Of a stretch of 12,543 nucleotides of DNA, positions 1 through 6,868 are shown piece after piece. The stretch spans positions 1 through 12,543 of the forward strand of contig JAPPDO010000283.1 in assembly GCA_028821635.1 (NCBI GenBank), read 5' to 3'. Numbering within the stretch: the first letter of the stretch is position 1; each line of letters starts with the position of its first letter. The notes under the pieces are model-generated. The model was not told the DNA's origin. It was given only the letters and a program-made list of their open reading frames with translations, and made no database searches. This stretch comes from Ekhidna sp. (lineage in GTDB: Bacteria > Bacteroidota > Bacteroidia > Cytophagales > Cyclobacteriaceae). The position numbers were made by a program, and so were the translations under genes.

Positions 1-287
1 CAAGTGCCACCGTCACTTGGACGTATGAAGACGAAGCAGGCAACACTGCCACACAGACACAGCAGGTGACCATAAACGATACCACGTCCCCGGTGCCGGA
101 TATATCCTCTTTATCCGCAGTTACCGGACAATGCGAGATGGACTTAACCATTCCCACCGCCACAGACAACTGCGACGGGCAGATCATGGCCACTACCGAT
201 GCTGTCTTCCCTATGACCGCAAGTGCCACCGTCACTTGGACGTATGAAGACGAAGCAGGCAACACTGCCACACAAACGCAGGAAGTG
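1..287 (+). repeat. 219-bp (73-aa) coding repeat, near-identical copies
   Basis: The first ~54 bases of the window recur with no mismatch at 220-273 and then diverge slightly (for example cagacacagcag against caaacgcaggaa). The period is 219 bp, exactly 73 codons. Such identity between neighbouring domains implies recent duplication or gene conversion in the adhesin-like gene. Confidence 0.85.
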
Positions 288-524
288 ATCTGTCCTCTCG
301 GTGCGGCAGATGATGCAGCAGAGGCTGTCATCTTCCCCAATCCTTCGGGGCGTTATGTGGAGGTGCGCTCTCCTGTGGCAAGCCCGGTTCGCATCCTCAG
401 CCTTGGCGGAGAGTTATTGCTAGAGGGCACTACAAACATCCGAATGGATGTAGCGTCTCTACACAGCGGCCTCTATTTGGTGCAGCTTCCGGACGGGCGT
501 TTGCTGAAGTTTGTCAGGGAGTAG
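1..524 (+). CDS. 3' end of T9SS-secreted protein with HYR/Ig-like repeats (partial)
   Basis: The reading frame is open to the left edge (first full codon at 3), so this is the C-terminal part of a larger gene; the GTG at 66 is internal. It encodes about 1.3 copies of a 73-residue Ig/HYR-like repeat with an ATDNCDG motif, a second Cys in GQC, and a TVTWTYEDEAGNTATQTQ strand end. The last ~65 residues form a type A T9SS C-terminal sorting domain: FPNPSG start, a middle VRILSLGGELL strand, then LHSGLYLVQL and a short basic tail. In this family the sorting domain directs passage through the outer membrane by the type IX machinery and is then cleaved, with the protein anchored or released. The repeats suggest a stalk or adhesin, but the N-terminal functional domain lies outside the window. 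It is richer in G and C than the tig-clpX block. Confidence 0.85.
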   Translation, partial: SATVTWTYEDEAGNTATQTQQVTINDTTSPVPDISSLSAVTGQCEMDLTIPTATDNCDGQIMATTDAVFPMTASATVTWTYEDEAGNTATQTQEVICPLGAADDAAEAVIFPNPSGRYVEVRSPVASPVRILSLGGELLLEGTTNIRMDVASLHSGLYLVQLPDGRLLKFVRE

Positions 525-724
525 GGGGAAAGGAAGGTTAAAAAGATTTTTGTGTATATCCTCTTCGAGGATGCTGCGTCTCTACATCTTTTGCAATTTT
601 TATGTGTATCACTTTTTATTAAAAATCTGCTGCATCTTAGCAGTGCCTAAGCTTATTCGCTTGCCGGATGGAAAATATGACTTAAATTTGAGTTTTTATT
701 TTAAAGAAATCTGTTGGAACCGAG

Positions 725-806
725 GCGGATGTGGCGAAATTGGTAGACGCACTAGACTTAGGATCTAGCGCTGAGAAGCATGGGGGTTCGAGTCCCTCCA
801 TCCGCA
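725..806 (+). tRNA. tRNA-Leu(UAG)
   Basis: The acceptor stem GCGGATG (725-731) pairs with CATCCGC (799-805), followed by discriminator A806. The anticodon stem CTAGA/TCTAG (752-756/764-768) holds loop CTTAGGA with anticodon TAG at 759-761, reading CUN leucine codons. A long variable arm (about 769-781) marks a class II tRNA. The T arm is GGGGG-TTCGAGT-CCCTC with a GT pair. The 3' CCA is not encoded (CTA follows the discriminator), so it must be added by tRNA nucleotidyltransferase. No clear Bacteroidota promoter was seen directly upstream. Confidence 0.96.
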
Positions 807-815
807 CTAACAAAC

Positions 816-869
816 AACCCTCTTCCCAAAACCTTTGAATAGGAATGCGTAAGAGGGTTTTTATTTTTT
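816..869 (+). terminator. Rho-independent terminator after tRNA-Leu
   Basis: AACCCTCTT (816-824) pairs with AAGAGGGTT (851-859), a perfect 9-bp stem, followed by a T-rich run to 869. The 26-nt loop is large and contains a smaller CCT/AGG pairing. It lies 10 nt after the tRNA and 21 nt before trigger factor, so it separates the two units. Confidence 0.75.
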
Positions 870-890
870 GAACACTGACCCATTAGTACA

Positions 891-2207
891 TTGAAAATTT
901 CTCTTGACAAAAAACAGAAAACACAAGGTATCATTAAAATTAGCATAAACAGGGCTGATTTCCAATCGAATGTAGATCAAAAGATTAAAAAATACAGCAA
1001 AACTGCTAGTATAAAGGGGTTCCGGCCCGGGAAAGTTCCGCCGGGTATAATTCGCAAAATGTATGGGAAAGCCTTAACTGTTGAGGAGATCAACAGGCTC
1101 GTTTCCGATAAGCTAAATGCTTATTTAAAAGAAGAGGGAACCTCCTTTCTCGGAGAACCTATCCCAATCCAAAAGGATGAGGTGTTTGATTGGGAAAATG
1201 CAGAAAGCTTTGAATTTGAGTACGAAGTCGGGTTTGCAGATTCTTTTCAAATAATAATTGATAAAAAATTAAAACTAGATAAATATTTAATTAAAATTGA
1301 CAATCAGGTTATTGATGGGACTATTGAGAATCTGCGGCAGAAGTTTGGAGAACTCGAGCATCCTGAAATTGCAAGCGAAAGAGATATTTTACATGGACGC
1401 ATCAAACACGAATCAGTAAATCAAGAAATTAGCTTGGATTTGAGAGATGCCGAAGAGACTTTGGTAAAAGCAGCAACCGGATCAAGGGTTGGAGATACCC
1501 TTGAAATAGATTTAAAAAAGGATTTTAAGGAAGAGGCTACACTAAAGAGCCAGCTAAAACTTGGTGAAGATGACTACGGAAAGTTAAAAAAACTAAAGTT
1601 TGATATCAAAGAAATCAATCATCATAAGTTAGCAGTTGTTGATCAAGAACTATTTGAGAAGGTCTTTGGAAAGGATAGTGTAAAAGATGAGTCAAGTTTC
1701 CGCAAAAGAATAAAAGACGTAGTTGCCCGTAATTATAAGGAGCAGGAAGAGCAATATTTCGACTACCAAATACAGGAAAAACTTATTGAAAATACTAAAA
1801 TCACACTGCCTGAAGCGTTTCTCAAAAAATGGTTGGTTAAGTCCAACGAAAGCATGACCCCTGAATTGGTAGAATTAGAATTTAGCTCCTATACTAAAGA
1901 ACTTCAATGGTCACTAATCAAAAATCAACTTATAAAAGACAATGAAATTAAGGTAGAGCACGAGGATGTCATCAATGAAGCTAAAGAATTGGTAAAGAAG
2001 CAGCTCGCCGGACTAGGAGTTAAGAACCAGTCTAACGACCAACTTGCTGCGTCAGCTAACGGCTACCTTCAAAGTGAAAATGGCAAAAACTACTTGAAGA
2101 TTTACAATCAGGTTCAGAACAATAAAGTTCTTAACTTCATTAAAGAACAGATTACTATTAAAGAAAAGGAAGTGACACTTAGCGAATTTGGGGATTTGCA
2201 GAACTAA
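891..2207 (+). CDS. tig: Trigger factor
   Basis: Ribosome-associated chaperone that binds nascent chains at the exit tunnel. At 438 residues it has the usual family length. The N-terminal ribosome-binding domain (about 1-115) carries the signature GFRPGKVP at residues 43-50, the loop that contacts the large-subunit exit site, followed by MYGKALTVEEIN. A middle domain (about 150-245) sits where the FKBP-like PPIase domain lies, but I do not see a well-kept active site. The rest is the charged helical C-terminal substrate-binding cradle. The start is TTG at 891: MKISL aligns with the family N-terminus and there is no ATG or GTG upstream in frame before the terminator. No Shine-Dalgarno sequence is visible, which is common in Bacteroidota. 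It stands just upstream of clpP and clpX, the classic tig-clpP-clpX order. Confidence 0.95.
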   Translation: MKISLDKKQKTQGIIKISINRADFQSNVDQKIKKYSKTASIKGFRPGKVPPGIIRKMYGKALTVEEINRLVSDKLNAYLKEEGTSFLGEPIPIQKDEVFDWENAESFEFEYEVGFADSFQIIIDKKLKLDKYLIKIDNQVIDGTIENLRQKFGELEHPEIASERDILHGRIKHESVNQEISLDLRDAEETLVKAATGSRVGDTLEIDLKKDFKEEATLKSQLKLGEDDYGKLKKLKFDIKEINHHKLAVVDQELFEKVFGKDSVKDESSFRKRIKDVVARNYKEQEEQYFDYQIQEKLIENTKITLPEAFLKKWLVKSNESMTPELVELEFSSYTKELQWSLIKNQLIKDNEIKVEHEDVINEAKELVKKQLAGLGVKNQSNDQLAASANGYLQSENGKNYLKIYNQVQNNKVLNFIKEQITIKEKEVTLSEFGDLQN

Positions 2208-2234
2208 GTTTCTAACATAATGGTTATTAAAGAC

Positions 2235-2264
2235 TTGCTCTATAAGGGATTTTTTTTATTTTTA
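2235..2264 (+). promoter_or_regulatory. Possible Bacteroidota-type promoter for clpP
   Basis: In the 76-bp tig-clpP gap, TTG (2235-2237) is followed after 19 nt by TATTTTTA (2257-2264). This is close to the -33 TTTG / -7 TAnnTTTG pattern, about 20 nt before the clpP ATG. The run is AT-rich, so chance matches are likely. No hairpin terminator for tig was found in the gap. Confidence 0.3.
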
Positions 2265-2283
2265 CACATTGCTTTAATCACTC

Positions 2284-2952
2284 ATGATCAACAAAGAAGA
2301 ATTTCGAAAATTTGCAACAAAAGATAAATATGTTAGCGGGATCACATTCGACGCTTACGCAAAACATGTAGAAAATATGACTCGATCCGTTATTGAAGAG
2401 CGCCCAACTCGCTTTGCCGAAATAGATGTTTTTTCAAGGCTTATCATGGACAGAATTATCTTTCTTGGCATGCAGGTTGAAGAGAATATTGCGAACATCA
2501 TCACTGCTCAACTACTTTTTTTAGAGTCCGTTGATTCAAAGAAGGATATCATGATGTACGTTAATAGCCCCGGCGGATCCGTTTACGCAGGTTTAGGTAT
2601 GTATGACACAATACAATTTGTAGGGCCGGACGTTAATACTATTTGTACCGGTATGGCCGCATCAATGGGTGCCGTGCTATTAACGGCAGGTGCCTCCGGT
2701 AAAAGATCGGCACTTCCTCATGCAAGAATTATGATTCACCAGCCAAGCGGAGGAATGCAAGGCCAATCCAGGGATATGGAAATTACGCTAAAACAAATGC
2801 AAGAATTGAGAAAAGACCTGTACAGCATACTCTCTAAGCATACGGGTAAAACATACAATCAAATAGAGAAAGACGCTGATAGAGACTATTGGATGCGAGC
2901 ATCTGAAGCTAAAGAGTATGGTCTCATTGATGAAGTCCTTGAAAAGAAGTAA
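2284..2952 (+). CDS. clpP: ATP-dependent Clp protease proteolytic subunit
   Basis: Serine protease that forms the double-heptamer chamber of ClpXP. The catalytic triad is visible: Ser127 in GMAASMGA, His152 in MIHQPSGG, and Asp201 in DRDYWM, with the Ser-His (25) and Ser-Asp (74) spacing of E. coli ClpP. The [10 protein letters not shown] segment (94-103) supplies the oxyanion and substrate strand. At 222 residues it is slightly longer than most ClpP, with about 25 extra N-terminal residues that may include a propeptide. The start is ATG at 2284. The stop is 2 nt before clpX, so the two are almost certainly co-transcribed and probably translationally coupled. Confidence 0.97.
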   Translation: MINKEEFRKFATKDKYVSGITFDAYAKHVENMTRSVIEERPTRFAEIDVFSRLIMDRIIFLGMQVEENIANIITAQLLFLESVDSKKDIMMYVNSPGGSVYAGLGMYDTIQFVGPDVNTICTGMAASMGAVLLTAGASGKRSALPHARIMIHQPSGGMQGQSRDMEITLKQMQELRKDLYSILSKHTGKTYNQIEKDADRDYWMRASEAKEYGLIDEVLEKK

Positions 2953-2954
2953 TC

Positions 2955-4184
2955 ATGGCTCAAGTTATATGTAGTTTTTGTGGACGAAATAAAAAGGATG
3001 TAGATCTCATGATCTCCGGGATTCATGCCCATATCTGTGATAAGTGCATAGCACAGGCACAGCAGATTCTTGATGAAGAACTAAAAACCACGCTTGAAAA
3101 TGAAGTGCCTAACTTCAATCTGATCAAACCGGTTGATATGAAGGGGCATCTTGATGAGTTTGTTGTTGGTCAGGATGAAGCTAAAAAATATATTTCTGTT
3201 GCTGTTTACAATCATTATAAGCGTTTAATGCAGAAAACTAATAATGATGATATCGTTATAGAAAAGTCCAACATTATCATGGTAGGCCAAACAGGTACCG
3301 GAAAGACTTACTTGGCACGAACTTTAGCTAAAATCTTACAAGTCCCTTTTTGTATTGCAGATGCTACTGTTTTAACAGAAGCAGGATACGTTGGCGAAGA
3401 TGTTGAGAGTATTCTGACCAGATTATTACAGGCTGCAAATTATGATGTAGAAGCGGCTGAGAGGGGGGTTGTCTACATTGATGAGATAGACAAAATTGCC
3501 AGGAAATCCGATAATCCCTCAATCACACGTGACGTTAGTGGTGAGGGCGTTCAACAAGCTTTGTTAAAATTGCTTGAAGGTACCACTGCGAATGTATCCC
3601 CTCAAGGCGGGAGAAAGCATCCTGACCAGAAAATGATTAATATAAATACGGAAAATATCCTGTTTATTTGTGGAGGTGCCTTTGACGGGATTGAAAGGCA
3701 TATTGCCAATAGACTTAACACCAGACCCATTGGCTTCTCTTCTGACGACAGGTATAATTCCGGCGTTATAGATAAGCAGCACCTTCTTCAGTATATCACA
3801 GCACAAGACATCAAAAGTTTTGGCTTGATCCCAGAGTTAATCGGGAGACTTCCGGTATTGACATATTTAGACCCGCTTAGCAGTGACGCGCTCAAAGAAA
3901 TACTTACAAAGCCTAAAAATGCACTCATAAAGCAATACACCAAATTGTTTGAAATGGAAGATGTGACGTTGACCATTGAGGATGAAGCACTTGAATACAT
4001 TGTTGAGAAAGCAATAGAATTTAAACTGGGAGCTAGGGGTTTAAGATCTATTTGTGAAGTAATTATCACCGACGCAATGTTTGAACTCCCCTCAAATAAA
4101 GGGATTGAGGAGATGCGTATTGATTACGGTTATGCATCTGAAAAGTTTGAAAAATCGAAGATTAATAAACTGAGGGCAGCCTAA
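2955..4184 (+). CDS. clpX: ATP-dependent Clp protease ATP-binding subunit ClpX
   Basis: AAA+ unfoldase that recognises tagged proteins and feeds them to ClpP in the cytoplasm. In order: an N-terminal C4 zinc-binding domain (Cys6, Cys9, Cys28, Cys31), Walker A GQTGTGKT at 111-118, the GYVG pore loop at 144-147, Walker B VYIDEID with Asp176 and Glu177, a RDVSGEGVQ pore-2 loop at 192-200, the IGF ClpP-docking tripeptide at 259-261, and a sensor-2 GARGLRS motif at 359-365. At 409 residues it is a normal full-length ClpX. It begins 2 nt after clpP, in the standard protease operon order. All key residues are present, so the complex should be active. Confidence 0.97.
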   Translation: MAQVICSFCGRNKKDVDLMISGIHAHICDKCIAQAQQILDEELKTTLENEVPNFNLIKPVDMKGHLDEFVVGQDEAKKYISVAVYNHYKRLMQKTNNDDIVIEKSNIIMVGQTGTGKTYLARTLAKILQVPFCIADATVLTEAGYVGEDVESILTRLLQAANYDVEAAERGVVYIDEIDKIARKSDNPSITRDVSGEGVQQALLKLLEGTTANVSPQGGRKHPDQKMININTENILFICGGAFDGIERHIANRLNTRPIGFSSDDRYNSGVIDKQHLLQYITAQDIKSFGLIPELIGRLPVLTYLDPLSSDALKEILTKPKNALIKQYTKLFEMEDVTLTIEDEALEYIVEKAIEFKLGARGLRSICEVIITDAMFELPSNKGIEEMRIDYGYASEKFEKSKINKLRAA

Positions 4185-4302
4185 GTACACAGTCATTGCT
4201 CATTGTCATTCCTTGAATATAGAATTCCGGTATATTTAGTTCAAAAATAATGGTATGTATGTGGTCAATCAGAATTACATTGAAAATAAATGACGATATG
4301 GT

Positions 4303-4911
4303 ATGATTGTATCAGAACTCAGTGCCCTTGATATCCTTACTTCAAAATTTAAGCTTACTAATCAGGAAGCTAGGGAAGTAATCTTCGAACTCAATGCTGT
4401 AGATAAAGAAATTGCCTACAAAATTGATGAAGGCTTTTTAAAGCGACAGGATATTTTTTTAACTAAAAATGATAAAATAGATTTATCTGGTAAAATAGAT
4501 AGCCAAAAGTCAGATCTCGTGGAGAAAATAGAGCAACAGAGAACTGACCTTGTCGAAAAAATAGAGCAGCAAAGAGTTGATCTTGTGGAGAAAATGGAAC
4601 AACAGAAAGTTGACCTTGTCGAAAAAATAGAGCAGCAAAGAGTTGATCTTGTGGAGAAAATGGAACAACAGAAAGTTGACCTTGTCGAAAAAATAGAACA
4701 GCAAAGAGTTGATCTTGTGGAGAAAATGGAACAACAGAAAGTTGACTTCGTTGAAAAAATAGAACAGCAAAGAGTTGATCTTGTTGAAAAAATTGATCAA
4801 CAGTCCCTAAAAATAGAACGTACACGTGCTGATATGATAAAATGGATGTTTATTTTTTGGATAAGCCAGCTCGGTGCTATGGTGGGGCTGTTCAAATTTT
4901 TTAACTCATAG
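4303..4911 (+). CDS. Membrane-anchored hendecad-repeat coiled-coil protein (DUF1640-like)
   Basis: A 202-residue protein of unknown function. Residues 1-58 are a mixed helical head. Residues 59-168 are ten 11-residue repeats of the form VDLVEKIEQQR / VDLVEKMEQQK; the first (IDLSGKIDSQK) is degenerate and the middle ones alternate I/R and M/K types. Residues about 181-200 (WMFIFWISQLGAMVGLFKFF) form one hydrophobic C-terminal segment, a likely tail anchor. There is no signal peptide. The layout of head, long charged coiled coil and terminal membrane helix ending KWMFIFW resembles small bacterial DUF1640 (CCDC90-like) proteins, which form oligomeric rods; this assignment is from memory of the family. 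The start is ATG at 4303 with no good RBS. Its last 11 bp overlap the convergent QueD-family gene. Its role is unknown, and clpX next door need not be linked. Confidence 0.7.
   Translation: MIVSELSALDILTSKFKLTNQEAREVIFELNAVDKEIAYKIDEGFLKRQDIFLTKNDKIDLSGKIDSQKSDLVEKIEQQRTDLVEKIEQQRVDLVEKMEQQKVDLVEKIEQQRVDLVEKMEQQKVDLVEKIEQQRVDLVEKMEQQKVDFVEKIEQQRVDLVEKIDQQSLKIERTRADMIKWMFIFWISQLGAMVGLFKFFNS
4510..4806 (+). repeat. 33/66-bp tandem coding repeat (nine hendecad units)
   Basis: Nine 33-bp units run from 4510 to 4806. Units pair into a 66-bp higher-order repeat: copies at 4546-4611 and 4612-4677 look identical, 4678-4743 has a gag-to-gaa change, and a further copy from 4744 is diverged. The 66-bp identity shows the array grew by duplicating pairs of hendecads. 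Because 33 is a multiple of three, other frames, including the minus strand, also stay open through the array; these are artefacts. Confidence 0.9.
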
Positions 4912-5335
4912 TCTCCCTCTCCCCATAATAATCCACAAAATTACGAGAGGTCTCATACAGCCTTAGCCGATGTAATGATGCCTTTGTGTTCAGATTTTTA
5001 ATTCGAGGTTCAAGGATATTCCAAAACTCTTTAATAAGATTTTCACAACTCGTAAGCTTACCTTGCATAAAAGGCACATCAAGATTGAGATTTTTATGAT
5101 CAACTTTATCAACCACCTCCGATCTAATCAAATCCCCTAATTTTTTCATATCTACTACGAAGCCTGTCTCAGGGTCAGGTTCACCTTTCACAGTAACAAT
5201 CAATTCAAAATTATGACCATGCCAATTCTCATTTGCGCACGGGCCGAATACTTCGTCATTCTTCTCTTTAGACCACCGAATATTCCGGAGCTTATGGGCG
5301 GCATTAAAATATTCTTTACGGTGAACCATTATCAT
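4901..5335 (-). CDS. queD: 6-carboxytetrahydropterin synthase / PTPS family (QueD-like)
   Basis: Zinc enzyme of the 6-pyruvoyl-tetrahydropterin synthase fold, which in queuosine synthesis makes 6-carboxytetrahydropterin from dihydroneopterin triphosphate. With ATG at 5335 it has 144 residues: the FNAAH motif gives zinc ligand His14, WHGHNF gives His39 and His41, and Cys33 (GPC) is the likely catalytic Cys. Asp79-His80 (VDH), Glu98 (SCENL) and Glu128 (LYETS) complete the expected acidic and His residues. The frame is open to an ATG at 5395, but family N-termini begin at MIMVHRKEYFNAAH, and a TAAATTTG box at 5393-5400 would put transcription start inside the longer version. The position of Cys relative to HGH leaves open a PTPS rather than strict QueD activity. 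The gene is convergent with, and overlaps by 11 bp, the coiled-coil gene. Confidence 0.85.
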   Translation of the reverse strand: MIMVHRKEYFNAAHKLRNIRWSKEKNDEVFGPCANENWHGHNFELIVTVKGEPDPETGFVVDMKKLGDLIRSEVVDKVDHKNLNLDVPFMQGKLTSCENLIKEFWNILEPRIKNLNTKASLHRLRLYETSRNFVDYYGERETMS

Positions 5336-5392
5336 GTGCGTAAAAATAAAATCAGAGACTATGAATTTCTCCCTGTCAGGGCGATTCTTTGC

Positions 5393-5400
5393 CAAATTTA
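5393..5400 (-). promoter_or_regulatory. Possible -7 box for the QueD-family gene
   Basis: On the minus strand TAAATTTG matches TAnnTTTG exactly, about 58 nt before the preferred ATG at 5335. No clear TTTG is found 18-20 nt further upstream, so this is weak. The rest of 5336-5538 shows nothing else I can name. Confidence 0.3.
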
Positions 5401-5538
5401 TTCAGAAGAGCATTTGTTGGTGGGCTGGTACGGTTGAATCTTCTCCGTGTTGTTTAATCAAAATCTTGAGGAGCTTATTCACATTGCCTTCAAAATCAAC
5501 TCACTGCTTTGTAATGTTGATTAAAAGTTTTCTTCAAG

Positions 5539-5637
5539 TCATTTGATTTTAAATAATTCTTCCAAGTCAAAATGGATCATTTTTGAAATGCTGGAAGTTA
5601 CCTTCCCATCTCGGGCCAGATAAAGCCTGGGATTATC
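5539..5637 (-). pseudogene. Preserved C-terminal tail of the Uma2 gene beyond its TAG
   Basis: Directly after the TAG of the Uma2 ORF, and in the same frame, there are 32 more sense codons before a TGA at 5539-5541. The peptide begins DNPRLYLARDGKVTSSI and ends FDLEELFKIK, the type of C-terminus Uma2 proteins carry (a GKV strand followed by a DLEELF helix). Full length would be 183 codons counting the stop, matching the usual 180-200. The shift-free continuation points to one nonsense change, not a natural shorter gene. Confidence 0.8.
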
Positions 5638-6090
5638 CTAATCTTCGGGAGTGTAAATTTCCAATGTTTCATTTGCCGGGTCTACAATCCAATATTCCTG
5701 AATGCCTGCTCTAAGATATTTTTTCTTTTTGGTATTTCTATCAATAAAGCTATTGGAAGGTGATATGATTTCTGCGATTAGTTCGGGCACCCCTTCAATA
5801 CCTCTGTCTGTAATAATGTCTTTGCTTGACCCTGATACATAAACCAAATCCGGTTGGAATACATCTTTTCCCTCTAAATAAAGATCAATAGGTGAAAAAA
5901 AAGTCTCTCCCCTCATCATCCCCTCTATCAGTAAAAAGAGATTTTTTAATGTTCTTTGATGCCTTATTGCGGGTGCCGGTGACATAATGAGTTTCCCGTC
6001 AATCAACTGTGCAGGTAAACCCTCTTCCAGTTGAAGATAATCTTTGATGGTCCATTCTTTACTCCTGTCAATACTCGCAACTTCCACCAT
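5638..6090 (-). CDS. Uma2 family (DUF820) putative endonuclease, prematurely stopped
   Basis: Uma2 proteins have a PD-(D/E)XK nuclease-like fold and are abundant in some phyla; their biological role is not settled. Visible motifs: QLIDGKLIMSPAP at 28-40, QPDLVYVS at 79-86 with Asp81, ELIAEIISPS at 103-112 with Glu107, and KKKKYLRAGIQEYWIVDP at 121-138. The 150-residue ORF ends at a TAG (5638-5640) about 33 codons earlier than normal, and the missing tail is still present in frame behind it. The nuclease core is complete, so a shortened product might fold, but the last strand and helix are lost. The ATG at 6090 has a rare clear Shine-Dalgarno, AGGAG, 5 nt upstream (plus-strand 6093-6097). It is divergent from the pentapeptide ORF, 74 bp apart. 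Confidence 0.85.
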   Translation of the reverse strand: MVEVASIDRSKEWTIKDYLQLEEGLPAQLIDGKLIMSPAPAIRHQRTLKNLFLLIEGMMRGETFFSPIDLYLEGKDVFQPDLVYVSGSSKDIITDRGIEGVPELIAEIISPSNSFIDRNTKKKKYLRAGIQEYWIVDPANETLEIYTPED

Positions 6091-6164
6091 GACTCCTATT
6101 TGACTATAATATAAAGTTATTAATTTTAACCCGGGTTTGATTAGAATTATTAAAAACGTTTATC

Positions 6165-6326
6165 ATGAGTGATCTGAAACTAACACGAGACCAAGTAACT
6201 GAAGAATTAACCGGTAATGGAGACTTTAAAGGTGCTAATCTTTCTGGTTTAGACCTTAGTAATCTGGATTTTGAATACGCAAACCTTCAGAATGCAAATC
6301 TTTATCTTGCAACTTTTAAAAATTAA
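6165..6326 (+). CDS. Small pentapeptide-repeat protein (53 aa), possibly a fragment
   Basis: ATG at 6165 to TAA at 6324 encodes 53 residues. After an N-terminal stretch (MSDLKLTRDQVTEELTGNGD) come about six pentapeptide units: FKGAN, LSGLD, LSNLD, FEYAN, LQNAN, LYLAT. Leu or Phe fills the central position with Ala, Leu or Asn around it. This is the right-handed quadrilateral beta-helix repeat. Six units are only one and a half coils, much shorter than most functional members, so this is probably a truncated copy, although the 74 bp upstream leaves room for its own promoter. There is no recognisable RBS. I could not find the missing repeats in other frames of 6327-6482. Confidence 0.5.
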   Translation: MSDLKLTRDQVTEELTGNGDFKGANLSGLDLSNLDFEYANLQNANLYLATFKN

Positions 6327-6397
6327 AAGGGTAACACCCAATTTGCATATAAAATATGAATCCTCGGAGAGGTAAACCCTGTCAAATACTATAAGGG

Positions 6398-6419
6398 CAA
6401 TTTAACGGGGGGTAAATTG
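6398..6419. other. Hairpin in the gap before the methyltransferase fragment
   Basis: CAATTTA (6398-6404) pairs with TAAATTG (6413-6419) around an 8-nt G-rich loop. No T-run follows, so it is not a good terminator. The 6327-6482 gap also holds the near-palindrome GGGTAACACCC and a CCTCGGAGAGG inverted repeat. Function unknown. Confidence 0.3.
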
Positions 6420-6482
6420 AGCGGTTTTGGTTCTTGAAGTTCATTCTATTATGTCTGTAGCAAAAGTTAGAAAAACAAGATT

Positions 6483-6773
6483 ATGGGTATCGTAAAAGAG
6501 CCTTTTACGGAATTTATTGAAGAAATGTACCCTGCACAACATCAAATGATCAAGGGAGACACACTCTCGGAGCTAAAAAAGATGGATTCAGAAAAATTTG
6601 ATCTGGTAATAACATCCCCTCCATATAATGTGGGTAAGGAATACGAGACTAAAACATCCATTGAAAAATATCTGGAGCAGCAAGAATCTGTAATTGATGA
6701 ACTCATTCGTGTCACCTCTAATCGGGGAAACTTATGTTGGCAGGTAAGAGACTATGTGGACAAAGGAGAATAA
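6483..6773 (+). pseudogene. N-terminal fragment of a site-specific DNA methyltransferase
   Basis: The 96-residue ORF reads as the start of an amino-methyltransferase (N6-adenine or N4-cytosine): MIKGDTLSEL at 22-31, then VITSPPYNVGKEYE at 42-55, which holds catalytic motif IV (TSPPY), then LIRVTSNRGNLCWQVRDYVDKGE. In the subgroup with motif IV at the N-terminus, a target-recognition part and an SAM-binding FxGxG motif should follow over another 150 residues or more. Here a TAA ends the ORF right after DKGE, and no such sequence is found in any frame up to the next gene at 6869. The product cannot bind SAM in the normal way, so this is scored as a remnant. A weak promoter-like pair (TTTG 6426-6429, TATGTCTG 6450-6457) lies upstream. 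Confidence 0.75.
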
Positions 6774-6868
6774 TCTGAACGTATCCCAAAAGATTGGGCT
6801 ATCCGTTACAAGCTTTGTTTCGCTCCAGGCTTTCCGTTTCTATTCTTCACAAATCCAAGATCGTACCA

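Noticed and set aside
558..572. ATCCTC/GAGGAT hairpin after the T9SS gene as a terminator
   Set aside because: The stem is only 6 bp and no T-run follows.
511..768. Plus-strand frame of 85 codons before and into the tRNA
   Set aside because: It runs into tRNA-Leu, overlaps the end of the secreted-protein gene and has no protein-like features.
4463..4825. Long open minus-strand frames opposite the hendecad repeats
   Set aside because: They arise because the 33-bp repeat keeps all frames open; the peptides are low-complexity mirrors of the real repeat.
6774..6868. Reading 6774-6868 as the rest of the methyltransferase with frameshifts
   Set aside because: All three frames were read (for example SERIPKDWAIRYKL right after the stop) and none shows methyltransferase motifs; deletion fits better.
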